Shown here: positions 6,920 to 14,869 of the stretch, one piece after another | How the letters are laid out: the number at the start of each line of letters is the position of its first letter | Numbering within the stretch: the stretch's first letter is position 1 | Origin: UBA9337 sp038331135 | GTDB taxonomy: Bacteria; Patescibacteriota; Minisyncoccia; Moranbacterales; UBA9337 | Direction of reading: 5' to 3' | Assembly: GCA_038331135.1 (NCBI GenBank) | Contig: JBBQOS010000008.1 | Coordinates: 1 to 28,716, forward strand | DNA length: 28,716 bases | Translations under genes and position numbers: made by a program | The notes under the pieces: generated by a model | The model's database searches: none | What the model saw: only the letters and a program-made list of their open reading frames with translations | Told to the model about the DNA's origin: nothing

Positions 6920-8671
6920 ATGAAAAAAGAAAATCGAGAAGAAAAAAAAGAAATACTCAAACACTCCACTGCGCATATTTTAGCCGCCGCAGTTTTGGAA
7001 ATGTTTCCAGAAGCAAAATTCGGAATCGGACCAGCTATTGAAGAAGGTTTTTACTATGATTTTGAGTTACCTCGCACTCTTATACCTGAAGATCTAGAAA
7101 TTCTCGAAGGTAAAATGCAAAGCATTGTCAAAGAAAATCATCTTTTTGAACGAAAAGAAATCTCCATTGAGGAAGCTCTGGAGCATTTTACTAAACTTAA
7201 CCAAGCATACAAAATAGAACTGCTTAATGATTTAAAAAATGAAGGAGAAAAAGTTGTATCTGTGTATAAATCCGGACATTTTACGGATCTCTGCCGGGGA
7301 CCACACCTAGAATCAACAAAGGAAATAAACCCTCAGGCTTTTAAACTAACCAAAATTTCTGGTGCCTATTGGAAAGCTAACGAAAAAAATACTCAGATGC
7401 AAAGAATTTACGGAGTTGTTTTTAATGACAAAAAAGAATTAAAGCAATATTTATTTCAACAAGAAGAAGCTAAAAAAAGAGACCATCGCAAAATTGGCAA
7501 AGAATTGGATTTATTTTCTTTTCATGACGTTGCCCCAGGAATGCCGTTTTTCCATCCTCGCGGAACCATTATTTACAATGAGCTGAAGCAATTTTGGATC
7601 GACACTCAAAAAGAATTCGAATATGAAACAATTCTTTGTCCTTCGATGCTAGATGTTTCAATTTGGAAAAAATCCGGACATTGGGATCATTACAAGGATG
7701 ATATGTATTTTGTTAGTGCTGATAAAGAAGAAAAACAATTTGCTTTGCGCCCGATGGATTGTCCTGGAGCAATCTTAATTTATAACAATTCACTAAGATC
7801 TTATCGGGATTTACCCTTACGCTACGCTGAGCCAGGTTTAATTACTCGCAAAGAAAAATCTGGACAGTTAGGAGGTCTTCTCCGCGTACAACAATTTACT
7901 CAAGATGATGCCCACATTTTTATCCGCGAAAATCAAATTGAAGAAGAAATTAAAAAAGTGGTTCAACTGGTAGATAAGATTTATAAACCTTTTGGCTTAG
8001 AATATAAAGCCTATCTTTCTACTCGTCCTGATGATTCTATGGGAGAAATAAGCACTTGGGAAAAAGCCGAAGCATCCCTAAAAAATATTCTTAAAGAATT
8101 ATATGAAGAGAATTACGGACTCAAGGAAAAAGACGGAGCTTTTTACGGACCAAAAATAGACTTTCAATTAAAAGATGCTATCGGAAGAACTTGGCAATGT
8201 GCGACAATTCAGTTGGATTTTCAAATGCCATTGAATTTTAATTGTAAGTACATAGACAAAGATGGAAAAGAAAAGACTCCCGTTCTAATCCACAGAACTA
8301 TAATGGGCTCTTTCGAACGTTTTATGGGAATTTTAATTGAACATTACTCTGGAAATTTTCCGACTTGGCTTTCGCCTGTCCAGGTTTCTATCGTGCCAGT
8401 AAGTGAGAAATTTAACGACTATGCTAAGGAAATAAAAAACAAGCTATCTGCTCAAGATGTACGCGTAGAATTAAACCTCAAAGATGAAAGTCTGGGCAAA
8501 AGAATTCGCGAAGAAGAAAAAGCTAAAGTTCCTCACATCTTGATAATCGGCGAAAAAGAAATGACCGACAACACTGTAACAGTCCGCTCGAGAGGAATCA
8601 AGGAACAAAAAACTTTGGGTATAGGGGAATTTGTGACAGAGATTGAAAGAGAAATAAAGGAGAAGAAATAA
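6920..8671 (+). CDS. thrS: Threonyl-tRNA synthetase (no TGS domain)
   Basis: Charges tRNA-Thr. The 583-residue protein starts directly at the editing-type N2 domain (LKHSTAHILAAAV with HxxxH; SGHFTDLCRGPHLEST with the Cys/His pair), lacking the ~60-residue N-terminal TGS domain of the usual ~640-residue enzyme. The class II core follows: motif 1 around FFHPRGTIIYNELKQFW, Zn-ligand Cys in RPMDCPGA, motif 2 TRKEKSGQLGGLLRVQQF with FTQDDAH (Zn His), and motif 3 after the Zn His of VLIHRTIMGSFERFMGILIE. The anticodon-binding domain ends the protein (PVQVSIVPVSEKF, HILIIGEKEM). Residue 324 is Gln where many family members have Arg (RVR), a minor difference. No Shine-Dalgarno site precedes the ATG. 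It is preceded by a promoter and a Thr-type T-box. Confidence 0.97.
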   Translation: MKKENREEKKEILKHSTAHILAAAVLEMFPEAKFGIGPAIEEGFYYDFELPRTLIPEDLEILEGKMQSIVKENHLFERKEISIEEALEHFTKLNQAYKIELLNDLKNEGEKVVSVYKSGHFTDLCRGPHLESTKEINPQAFKLTKISGAYWKANEKNTQMQRIYGVVFNDKKELKQYLFQQEEAKKRDHRKIGKELDLFSFHDVAPGMPFFHPRGTIIYNELKQFWIDTQKEFEYETILCPSMLDVSIWKKSGHWDHYKDDMYFVSADKEEKQFALRPMDCPGAILIYNNSLRSYRDLPLRYAEPGLITRKEKSGQLGGLLRVQQFTQDDAHIFIRENQIEEEIKKVVQLVDKIYKPFGLEYKAYLSTRPDDSMGEISTWEKAEASLKNILKELYEENYGLKEKDGAFYGPKIDFQLKDAIGRTWQCATIQLDFQMPLNFNCKYIDKDGKEKTPVLIHRTIMGSFERFMGILIEHYSGNFPTWLSPVQVSIVPVSEKFNDYAKEIKNKLSAQDVRVELNLKDESLGKRIREEEKAKVPHILIIGEKEMTDNTVTVRSRGIKEQKTLGIGEFVTEIEREIKEKK

Positions 8672-8740
8672 TATTTTTAATCTCCAAAGTATTTGACTAT
8701 CTATTTGTCATTGAAAATTAGGATTTTGAAATTTCTGAAA

Positions 8741-10483
8741 TTACCACCCACCTCCTCCACCGCCGCCTCCGCCTCCACCTGATCCTCCACCGCCTCCGGA
8801 TCCGGAAGGCGCGGAAGTGCTAGCTGCAATACTGCTAGACAAGCTACTTAGGGCAGAATTAAAATTATCTGCATTAAATGAGCCTAGCGCACTTCCCACA
8901 TACCAAACCGGGACATGACTGTTGAAATATTCCTCTCCGTAAATTTCTTTAATTCTCTTAATCCAAATATCGGTAATTTCAAATAGAATCGCATAAGGAA
9001 GAAATTTTTCAAAAATATTTTCCTCTTCATAAAATTTAGCCCTATCTTTATCCACCGTTTCCATAAAAAGTTTAAAGCCTTTAATTTTCCAATTCATCTC
9101 AGTCCCCGCTGCGGTTCTCTTGGGCATAATAAAGCCAAAAATTAAAACGATAACACCCGAAATTACCATTGATAAACCAAATGAAAAACCAAACATAGAT
9201 ATGCCAAAAAACAAACCAAAAAACACCAAAATAAATCCTATGGGAATAAAAATAACACTATAAAAAATACCTTTGGCTACAATTAAATTTTTATCACTTA
9301 ACAATTTATTTCCCCTTTTTTTTAAATCTCCCAAAACTTTATAAAAATTATTTTTTAGAGAACTGATCTTAATATTGCCATCTTTTTCAAATATTTTATT
9401 TAAAATTATCTTTTGAACTTCATTCAGCCCGTCTTCAGCTCCCTCGTTATTTACCCTTATAATTTCATAATCTTTGGAAGTAAAAAATAAAATTTTATTT
9501 TCAATTTCTTTGATAGTAATTATCCCCAAAACCGCAAAATTAATAATTTCAGCTGTAACAAAATGATTTTTAAAAGTTCCATTAGTCATCAAGAGCCCCA
9601 TCTCTGTTGGAGACATATTTTTAGGTGCTTCATATTCAGCGATTACGGTTCTGCTAAAAGTTGGATCATCACCATATTTCTTCCAAATCCTAAAAAAAAT
9701 ACCAAAAAAACCCAAAGGAATTATTAAAAATAAATATTGACCATAGAGTTCCCAAAAAGTAGGCCGATAAGGAGTAAGAATATCTTTAGGAAAAGTTACA
9801 GCTACGGTAATCCCTTCTCTTTTTAATAAAGTTCTATTGGAATCTACAATTAAATTGCCATCATCTCCCCAATAAAAATCAGCTATTTCACTTTCTTTTT
9901 TTCCCAATGATCCACTGTATAAATCAGTTGTGACTTCATCATTTTTAATCTCTGAAGGAAATATTACTTCAATATGAGCCTTGTCAATTTCTAGATCCCA
10001 AAAATTACCAGTTAAATTCCAATAAAATTCATCAAAACTATCATTATAAAATCGAATCGCATTTTTAACTTCATATTCTATAATATACACATTTACACCT
10101 TGGACTGTCTTATCGGCATCTCCAATTTTCCATGTGATTGTTTTATTAATTTGATCATACAGAGTAGAATAATTATATTTGTTTCCTTTCTCATCTTTTA
10201 TACCAATAAGTTTTATGGGTGTTTTTACTTTTCCTTTTCCGTCTATGTTTATTTCTTCAGGCAGTACTCGAAAAATTCCATGCTTCCCAAAAGCGTTTCC
10301 ACAGTCAGCAGTAATTGTTTCTTTAATATTTAGATTTGAATCCTTATTAACTGTTATTTGAGAATTAAAATCTTTTATATACCAATCGGTAACATTTTCC
10401 CTCGCCCAAGCATTACCACCAGAAAAAGAAAACAAACATAGCCAAAAACTCAACCCCACGATTTTAAAAAAGTTTTTATTCAT
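8741..10483 (-). CDS. DUF2207 family membrane protein with Gly-rich C-terminus
   Basis: The 580-residue protein opens with a signal peptide (MNKNFFKIVGLSFWLCLFSF, cleavage near NAWA) and an extracytoplasmic DUF2207 domain at about 30-240 (DWYIKDFNSQITVNKDSNLN, GIFRVLPEE, NLTGNFWDLEIDKAHIEVIF). A membrane segment at about 248-268 (YLFLIIPLGFFGIFFRIW) leads to a cytoplasmic region that starts KKYGDDPTFSRTVIAEYEAP, a hallmark of the family (PxEmG-like SPTEMGLLM). Two more membrane segments lie near 408-455. The protein ends in a long run of Gly with a terminal Trp, which is common for DUF2207 proteins. Its function is unknown. It is likely a separate transcription unit, since a terminator lies upstream at 10576-10609. 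Confidence 0.88.
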   Translation of the reverse strand: MNKNFFKIVGLSFWLCLFSFSGGNAWARENVTDWYIKDFNSQITVNKDSNLNIKETITADCGNAFGKHGIFRVLPEEINIDGKGKVKTPIKLIGIKDEKGNKYNYSTLYDQINKTITWKIGDADKTVQGVNVYIIEYEVKNAIRFYNDSFDEFYWNLTGNFWDLEIDKAHIEVIFPSEIKNDEVTTDLYSGSLGKKESEIADFYWGDDGNLIVDSNRTLLKREGITVAVTFPKDILTPYRPTFWELYGQYLFLIIPLGFFGIFFRIWKKYGDDPTFSRTVIAEYEAPKNMSPTEMGLLMTNGTFKNHFVTAEIINFAVLGIITIKEIENKILFFTSKDYEIIRVNNEGAEDGLNEVQKIILNKIFEKDGNIKISSLKNNFYKVLGDLKKRGNKLLSDKNLIVAKGIFYSVIFIPIGFILVFFGLFFGISMFGFSFGLSMVISGVIVLIFGFIMPKRTAAGTEMNWKIKGFKLFMETVDKDRAKFYEEENIFEKFLPYAILFEITDIWIKRIKEIYGEEYFNSHVPVWYVGSALGSFNADNFNSALSSLSSSIAASTSAPSGSGGGGGSGGGGGGGGGGGW

Positions 10484-10575
10484 ATTTTTTACCTGCCCTG
10501 TAGAATTGATTTTTTATTCCCTGAGGGTTAAATAGTTTTTATTTACTTTATAATTTTAACACAAATTATAATTTT

Positions 10576-10609
10576 AAAAAACGGGAAGAAAAAATTAATT
10601 AACTCCCCG
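10576..10609 (-). terminator. Rho-independent terminator upstream of the DUF2207 gene
   Basis: On the minus strand CGGGGAG pairs with CTTCCCG across an AT-rich loop, followed by six T residues. It would end transcripts of the nuclease gene and the small frame at 10685-10819. Remaining parts of the 10484-10878 gap show no further gene. Confidence 0.6.
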
Positions 10610-10684
10610 CCTAGCGATTGGTTTTGCTCTCTATTAATCCAATATTATAAAATGACTTTCAACCCAGGCAAAGAACTTTGTCTT

Positions 10685-10819
10685 TTAATTATCTCTTATA
10701 AAATTTTCCGTTTTGATTTCTAAACCCTCTCTTACCTTTCGTACCCTTTCCTTTGTGTCTAAAAATCCACGTATTCCTTTCTTTTTTGATTTTCTTCTCA
10801 ATCTGCGCGATGATATCAT
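10685..10819 (-). CDS. Possible 44-residue basic protein
   Basis: A small frame starting ATG ATA TCA at 10819 has GGAGG exactly 7 nt upstream, one of the best ribosome-binding sites in the window. It lies 59 bp after the nuclease gene and before a terminator on the same strand. The product (MISSRRLRRKSKKKGIRGFL...) is very basic and not recognised. A second frame over the same bases gives a Lys-rich product (IEKKIKKERNTWIF...) but has a stop directly before it and no start codon. Either could be chance. Confidence 0.35.
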   Translation of the reverse strand: MISSRRLRRKSKKKGIRGFLDTKERVRKVREGLEIKTENFIRDN

Positions 10820-10878
10820 CTCAAATCCTCCTAATTTATTTTACCCAAAATTTTGATTAACTAATTATTTTTACGTTT

Positions 10879-12384
10879 CTAATTTAAATTATCTAATCTT
10901 TCTAATTCGTCTTTTAAGACCATTGTCGCCTTGCAATCATCCTCGTTATAATCCAATATTCTTTGCAAATCTTGCTGTTCTTTAGTTTCCAGATATTGGT
11001 TAAACCACTGAATCGAAAGCGCGCCTGAAGGACTTTCATCCCTCCATCTAAATCCCAAATATTGAGCAATCTCCTTAATGGAATAACTCCCCAGCGGCCA
11101 ATCTGTATCAGCTAAAACTATCTTGTACAAATCAATCACATTAGGGTTACTGAAAAAATCAGAAAGTTCTTCTACTGAAATAACTGATGGATATTTTTTC
11201 TGCATCTTATAATAAGTAGTTTTTTCATGATGAGAATAATAATAAACTGCAAAATCATCTTTGGGGAGTGTTCGAATATAATCCCAAAATCTCTGCCAAG
11301 CATTCTCCTCAGCTTCCAAAGAATTTTCTCTAGCTGTAAAATCCAAAAACCTTTCCGTCTGGCCATTTCTCTCATAGACTCCGTGCAAATAAACAAACTC
11401 TTGAGTTGGATCATCTTCAATATCAAAAAATAATTCGTAATTAACTTTTGGCAAATCCAATTTTCGATAAAGCACTGCTCCGTTTCCATTTTCCAAAATA
11501 TTCGCCCGAGCAATAATCTTATCCAACGTTTTTTTAGCCACTCCTTTAAGAAAATTTTTATCTTTCTTTTTCTTTTCCAAAAGCTCAGCCACGTCCAACT
11601 GAGTAATTTCCTCCACTTTCGATATGTATAAATCCTCATTGATCATATCTCGCTTAGCGCGACCAAGATAAAAAATATTAGTCAAATCTTTGTTTTCTTT
11701 GCACCAATTCTTGCAACTCTTATACCATGGACAAAGTTTGCAACTTCCAGCCATCGCCGGCTTGTTTTGAACTTGATTATTTATTAAATTCTCTACCTGT
11801 TCTTTAACATTCTCATAAAATTCCCAAAATGTCTGTTTGTTTCTTTTTCCAATCGGAGAGTCCAAAAGATATTCCATTTCTCGAGCACTGGAATCAATTA
11901 CAAATCCTCTTTTTGATTTCGAAAATCCGAGAATATTTAAAAGCTCAATATAAAGACAAAGCTGGACTGCATAAGTTTTTTTCGGCTTTCCATCCTCTCC
12001 CTCATCCTCATCCACACCTTCAAAGCCCATACCTGATTTTATTTCAATTGGCGCATAACTGCCATCGGGCATTCTTTTTAAAAGATCGGGAATACCTTTT
12101 AAATTTCCATAAACCAATACACCCTGATAAATAAGCGGTACTCCTTTTTTCATTGCACCAATAGTTTCCATAAACCTTTCCTGCAATTTTCCCTCACGCA
12201 AATCCAGATATTCTCCCACTCGAGCAACAACTTTTTCCTCATGCGCCATACCTTTCTCCCAAAGCAATTCCACGAATGGATTTTTCTCCACTATCTTTTC
12301 CTCCTGTGGTCCATACACATCCCGCCACACTTTGTGTGGACATTGAATATAGTCATAAAGTTTTGAACCAGTGATTGTTTTCAT
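10879..12384 (-). CDS. TM0106-family RecB-like nuclease with DEDD exonuclease domain
   Basis: The protein (501 residues from the ATG at 12384; a TTG five codons upstream is less likely) joins two nuclease folds. The N-terminal part has YIQCPHKVW, GIPDLLKR with the acidic residue, APIEIKSG and YAVQLCLYIELL, i.e. a Cas4/RecB-type PD-(D/E)xK site, and a late Cys cluster CKLCPWYKSCKNWC that with the first Cys can hold an iron-sulfur cluster. The C-terminal half has FFDIEDDP, YYSHHEKTTYY, VIDLYKIV and RILDYNEDDCKAT, the acidic motifs of a DEDD 3'-5' exonuclease of the RNase H-like type. A role in DNA repair or processing is inferred; the family is poorly studied. TATAAT at 12399-12404 lies 14 nt before the ATG, so the leader would be about 8 nt. 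Confidence 0.85.
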   Translation of the reverse strand: MKTITGSKLYDYIQCPHKVWRDVYGPQEEKIVEKNPFVELLWEKGMAHEEKVVARVGEYLDLREGKLQERFMETIGAMKKGVPLIYQGVLVYGNLKGIPDLLKRMPDGSYAPIEIKSGMGFEGVDEDEGEDGKPKKTYAVQLCLYIELLNILGFSKSKRGFVIDSSAREMEYLLDSPIGKRNKQTFWEFYENVKEQVENLINNQVQNKPAMAGSCKLCPWYKSCKNWCKENKDLTNIFYLGRAKRDMINEDLYISKVEEITQLDVAELLEKKKKDKNFLKGVAKKTLDKIIARANILENGNGAVLYRKLDLPKVNYELFFDIEDDPTQEFVYLHGVYERNGQTERFLDFTARENSLEAEENAWQRFWDYIRTLPKDDFAVYYYSHHEKTTYYKMQKKYPSVISVEELSDFFSNPNVIDLYKIVLADTDWPLGSYSIKEIAQYLGFRWRDESPSGALSIQWFNQYLETKEQQDLQRILDYNEDDCKATMVLKDELERLDNLN

Positions 12385-12398
12385 TATTTTTTTACACA

Positions 12399-12404
12399 AT
12401 TATA
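12399..12404 (-). promoter_or_regulatory. -10 box of the TM0106-family gene
   Basis: TATAAT on the minus strand, preceded by GGGCG, ends 14 nt before the chosen ATG. The -35 region is weak. The short distance predicts a very short leader without a ribosome-binding site. Confidence 0.45.
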
Positions 12405-12451
12405 CGCCCTGTCGATTTTCTTGTTATGTTGTGTTATATTGTAGTTAAGAG

Positions 12452-12480
12452 ACAGAGACTGCGTAGCGGGCTCTGTTTTT
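12452..12480 (+). terminator. Hairpin followed by T-run
   Basis: ACAGAG-a-CTGC-gta-GCGG-g-CTCTGT followed by TTTT reads as a plus-strand rho-independent terminator, though no plus-strand gene lies just before it. It may instead be a small palindromic repeat at the head of the minus-strand nuclease gene. Confidence 0.45.
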
Positions 12481-12560
12481 ACTTGGGAAAAACTGCTAAA
12501 CCGTGTCCCATAATCTTATTTGAGCCGTTTCTCCACCACTGACAGACGACTTAGATTTTT

Positions 12561-12764
12561 TTAATATTTTAAAATCTGAAATTTTTTCAGAAATACTTGA
12601 TTGCCTCCATATTTTTTTACTTGAAATTCAAAATTGGCCAAACGCCTCCGTGTAAACCCAAACACATTAAAAAATCCATCCCAAAATGATTTGGCTTCAG
12701 CATCTTCTGAGCCTTCATTTTCCCATTCCTTTGAAAATTCAATTGCTCGTGATTTGATTTCATT
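12561..12764 (-). pseudogene. N-terminal fragment of an MmeI-like DNA methyltransferase
   Basis: A 67-residue minus-strand frame reads NEIKSRAIEFSKEWENEG..., DAEAKSFWDGFFNVFGFTRR, RLANFEFQVKKYGGNQVF and then ends. This matches the first ~70 residues of MmeI-like/type IIG restriction-modification methyltransferases, which read 'EAQSFWNDFFxVFGxxRRRVAxFExxVKKLxGxxGFIDLFW'. Here the sequence stops resembling the family after NQVF, and the frame has no start codon: TGA directly precedes it. The catalytic SAM and NPPF motifs are missing. It is a dead remnant downstream of the AbrB-like gene. Confidence 0.65.
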
Positions 12765-12790
12765 TCATAATAATGGCATATCTTTTAAAA

Positions 12791-12967
12791 TTATTTTTTC
12801 CAATCCTTAATTTCAAAACCTCCCTTAATTCTTTTAACTTTAAGCTTTTGCTTTTCGCGCCAACCTAGTTTGCGTATTTCCTCAATGGGAAGAGTTATTC
12901 CCATAGATTGCTTACCAATTTTGGATAATTTACGAATATTTTTTTCTTCCTGTTTTCTGACTGACAT
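12791..12967 (-). CDS. AbrB/MazE-family DNA-binding protein (antitoxin-type)
   Basis: A 58-residue protein: MSVRKQEEKNIRKLSKIGKQ, SMGITLPIEEIRKLGWREKQ, KLKVKRIKGGFEIKDWKK. The pattern KLSKIGxxSxGITLPxExxRKLGWREKQKLxVK is that of the swapped-hairpin SpoVT/AbrB domain, used by MazE-type antitoxins and small transition-state regulators. No toxin gene follows; the region downstream holds only a methyltransferase remnant. A palindrome lies 21 bp upstream of the start, as expected for self-control. Confidence 0.8.
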   Translation of the reverse strand: MSVRKQEEKNIRKLSKIGKQSMGITLPIEEIRKLGWREKQKLKVKRIKGGFEIKDWKK

Positions 12968-12988
12968 ATATTTTAAATACTTATTTAA

Positions 12989-13008
12989 ATAGGTATTTAG
13001 ATACCTAT
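12989..13008. promoter_or_regulatory. Palindromic operator candidate of the AbrB-like gene
   Basis: ATAGGTAT-TTAG-ATACCTAT is a perfect 8-bp inverted repeat with a 4-nt spacer, followed toward the gene by two more TATTTAAA/TACTTATTTAAAT-like units (12969-12990). Its place just upstream of a DNA-binding gene suggests autorepression. Confidence 0.55.
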
Positions 13009-13124
13009 CCCTATTTTACGTCAAACATAAAAGTTTAGCAAAAATTATCTCCAGTTTGAGGTTGCTTTAGCCTAAATATTTTAATAATTCAATCCTATCA
13101 CCAGATAGACTTCTTTGCAAAAGC

Positions 13125-13153
13125 AAAAAACACGATTCTAGTCGCGTTTTTTT
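13125..13153. terminator. Bidirectional terminator downstream of efp
   Basis: A6 then C(a)CGA-TTCTAG-TCG(c)G then T7. The hairpin has runs on both sides and would end efp transcripts on the minus strand. Confidence 0.55.
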
Positions 13154-13197
13154 GGAAATATTAATTTAATCAAAAAGAGAAAGAGACCCTCTCTCCG

Positions 13198-13224
13198 TCT
13201 CCCCCTTGAGTAAAAGTGGGGAGA
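13198..13224. repeat. Small C/G-rich palindrome
   Basis: TCTCCCC (13198-13204) and GGGGAGA (13218-13224) form a hairpin just after the efp stop. The sequence type (TCTCCCCCTT...GGGGAGA) resembles the element inserted in trmD at 27407-27456. Confidence 0.5.
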
Positions 13225-13237
13225 GGCAAGTCGTATC

Positions 13238-13795
13238 TTAGGCACGGGAGACATATTCTCCTTTTTCTGTATTTACAATAATTTTGTCCCCCTCATTAAT
13301 AAATAAAGGTGTCGTAATTTTTGCACCGGTTTCCACTGTTACCAATTTATCTCCGCTGGAAGCCGTATCGCCCTTAATTCCCGGAGGAGCATCGGTTACA
13401 GTCAGTGTAACTTTAACTGGAAGTTCGATATTAATCGGATTACCATTAAAATTAATAATATTCACCTCTACTCCCTCTACTAAATAATCAGCTAAATCTC
13501 CGATAACTTTTTTAGACAGTGAAAATTGTTCATAGTTAGCACTGTCCATAAAAGCAAAGCCATCCCCATCTTGGTATAAATATTGAGCATAGGTTTTTTC
13601 TATATCAGCCTCCTCTACTCTATCGGCTCCCTGAAAAGTTTTTTCCCAAACTGCTCCGGTCATCAAATTTTTCAGCTTAGTACGAAGGACAGCTCCCGCT
13701 CTTCCCATTTTAGAGTGTTCATCCCAGAGAACTTTATAGGGTTCTCCTTCAACTACAATATTTTTACCTGATTTTATTTTTGAAATGTTTAACAT
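13238..13795 (-). CDS. efp: Elongation factor P
   Basis: EF-P relieves ribosome stalling at proline runs. The 185-residue protein has the three-domain layout: KOW-like domain I (MLNISKIKSGKNIVVEGEPY), then domains II and III (TVTDAPPGIKGDTASSGDK, KITTPLFINEGDKIIVNT). The loop that reaches the peptidyl-transferase centre reads SKMGRAGAV instead of the usual KPGKGxAF/KPGxGGA. The tip residue is Arg32 and the preceding Pro is Met. EF-Ps with tip Arg exist (EarP-rhamnosylated type), but their loops differ in detail; whether this one is modified is unknown. No EF-P-modifying gene (earP, epmA, ymfI) lies in the window. Confidence 0.96.
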   Translation of the reverse strand: MLNISKIKSGKNIVVEGEPYKVLWDEHSKMGRAGAVLRTKLKNLMTGAVWEKTFQGADRVEEADIEKTYAQYLYQDGDGFAFMDSANYEQFSLSKKVIGDLADYLVEGVEVNIINFNGNPINIELPVKVTLTVTDAPPGIKGDTASSGDKLVTVETGAKITTPLFINEGDKIIVNTEKGEYVSRA

Positions 13796-13805
13796 AGCTT
13801 ATCCA

Positions 13806-13925
13806 AAACACAAATCCCAAGATACAATTTCCAAACAAATTAAAAAATTATAATTTTAAAATATAATATTTTATTGTAACTTGATGTTTGGATTTTGTTT
13901 GTTTATTGTTTCTTGTTTCTTGGAG
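13806..13925. repeat. Intergenic inverted repeat of the CAATTTCCAAACAA type
   Basis: ACACAAATCCCAAGATACAA with TTTCCAAACAAA (13808-13840) is mirrored by TTTGGATTTTGTTTGTTTAT with TGTTTCTTGTTTCTTGGAG (13888-13925). A similar unit, ACACAAACTCCAAGAAACAA with TTTCCAAACAAT, lies at 24467-24499, and TTTGGAATTTGGAAATTT at 26879-26896. This is a dispersed family of AT-rich intergenic repeats. Confidence 0.5.
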
Positions 13926-13933
13926 CTTAGAAT

Positions 13934-14158
13934 TTATTTTATCACTATAGGAGTTAACGCCATAATTCTTGATTGCTTGATAGATTTAGTTAACATTCTT
14001 TGGTGTCTGGAACAAGTTCCAAATCTTCGAGGAGGATAAATCTTCCCTTGAGAATTAACAAATCTTCTCAATAACTCTGAATTTTTATAATCTACTTTAT
14101 CTATTTTATCTTGACAAAACTGACAAGTCTTTTTTTCTAACATTTTTTTAAAGCTCAA
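13934..14158 (-). CDS. rpsR: 30S ribosomal protein S18
   Basis: A 74-residue S18 of normal length. KKTCQFCQDKIDKVDYKNSE carries a CxxC pair, and RRFVNSQGKIYPPRRFGTCS with RHQRMLTKSIKQSRIMALTP matches the S18 RNA-binding core. The four-Cys/His zinc-type form is partly kept (two Cys, then Cys and His). It is the last gene of rpsF-ssb-rpsR. Confidence 0.97.
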   Translation of the reverse strand: MSFKKMLEKKTCQFCQDKIDKVDYKNSELLRRFVNSQGKIYPPRRFGTCSRHQRMLTKSIKQSRIMALTPIVIK

Positions 14159-14269
14159 TATATTAAATTATATTAATTTAATATAACAAGCTAATTTTAC
14201 TCATATAAATTACGCATTTTTTATTCGAGTCATTCGAATGTTTATTCGTAAATTAGGATTGTTATTTAA

Positions 14270-14806
14270 TTAAAATGGTACATCTTCGATTTTTACTTCT
14301 TCTTGTTCCTCATCCAAATTAATAGTAGGGATCTCGTCCTCTACGATAGGAGCGACTGCGACAGGAGATGCCGCGGCCATTGGCGCCTTAACGGCTTGAC
14401 CACCTTGCGAAGATTGATTATTTTGATTGAAGTTGGCTCGAGGCGCCCCATAGGTACCCTGACTTGCACCTTGACCTTGGGGTCTGGAACCAAATTGCAT
14501 TTCGGTCGCCACTACTTCAGTAACTCGTCTTTCAATATTATCTTTTCCGGTGTAGCTTCTAGTTTGAAGTCTTCCTTCGAAATAAGCCTCCTGGCCCTTC
14601 ACTAAATATTGACCCACTATTTCAGCCAATTTACCAAAAATAACTATATTATGAAATTCTGTAGATTCTTGCTTTTGTCCATTCTTGTCAGTCCAATAAC
14701 GATTAGTTGCTATACTGACACTTGCTACAGTAGCGCCTGTATTAGTAGTTCTTATTTCTGGATCACGAGTTAAACGCCCCACTAATACTACCTTATTTAT
14801 ATTCAT
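14270..14806 (-). CDS. ssb: Single-stranded DNA-binding protein
   Basis: 178 residues with an OB-fold domain in the first ~110 (MNINKVVLVGRLTRDPEIRT, ATVASVSIATNRYW, ESTEFHNIVIFGKLAEIVGQ, YLVKGQEAYFEGRLQTRSYT), a Gln/Gly/Asn/Ala-rich disordered linker, and an acidic end EVKIEDVPF that matches the DDDIPF-type tip which recruits partner enzymes such as RecG and PriA. It lies between rpsF and rpsR, the common operon order. Confidence 0.97.
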   Translation of the reverse strand: MNINKVVLVGRLTRDPEIRTTNTGATVASVSIATNRYWTDKNGQKQESTEFHNIVIFGKLAEIVGQYLVKGQEAYFEGRLQTRSYTGKDNIERRVTEVVATEMQFGSRPQGQGASQGTYGAPRANFNQNNQSSQGGQAVKAPMAAASPVAVAPIVEDEIPTINLDEEQEEVKIEDVPF

Positions 14807-14869
14807 ATTTTTTATTTTAAAGCTAGTTTGCTTAATTTAGTTTTGGCAATCTATCTTTAGCTTAAGAAA

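Noticed and set aside
11172..11639. 155-aa minus-strand frame inside the nuclease gene
   Set aside because: Composition (Ile/Trp/Arg-rich) and overlap with a well-conserved domain show it to be a shadow frame.
12452..12480. Small RNA gene
   Set aside because: Only a single hairpin with a T-run is visible and no promoter was found upstream on the plus strand.
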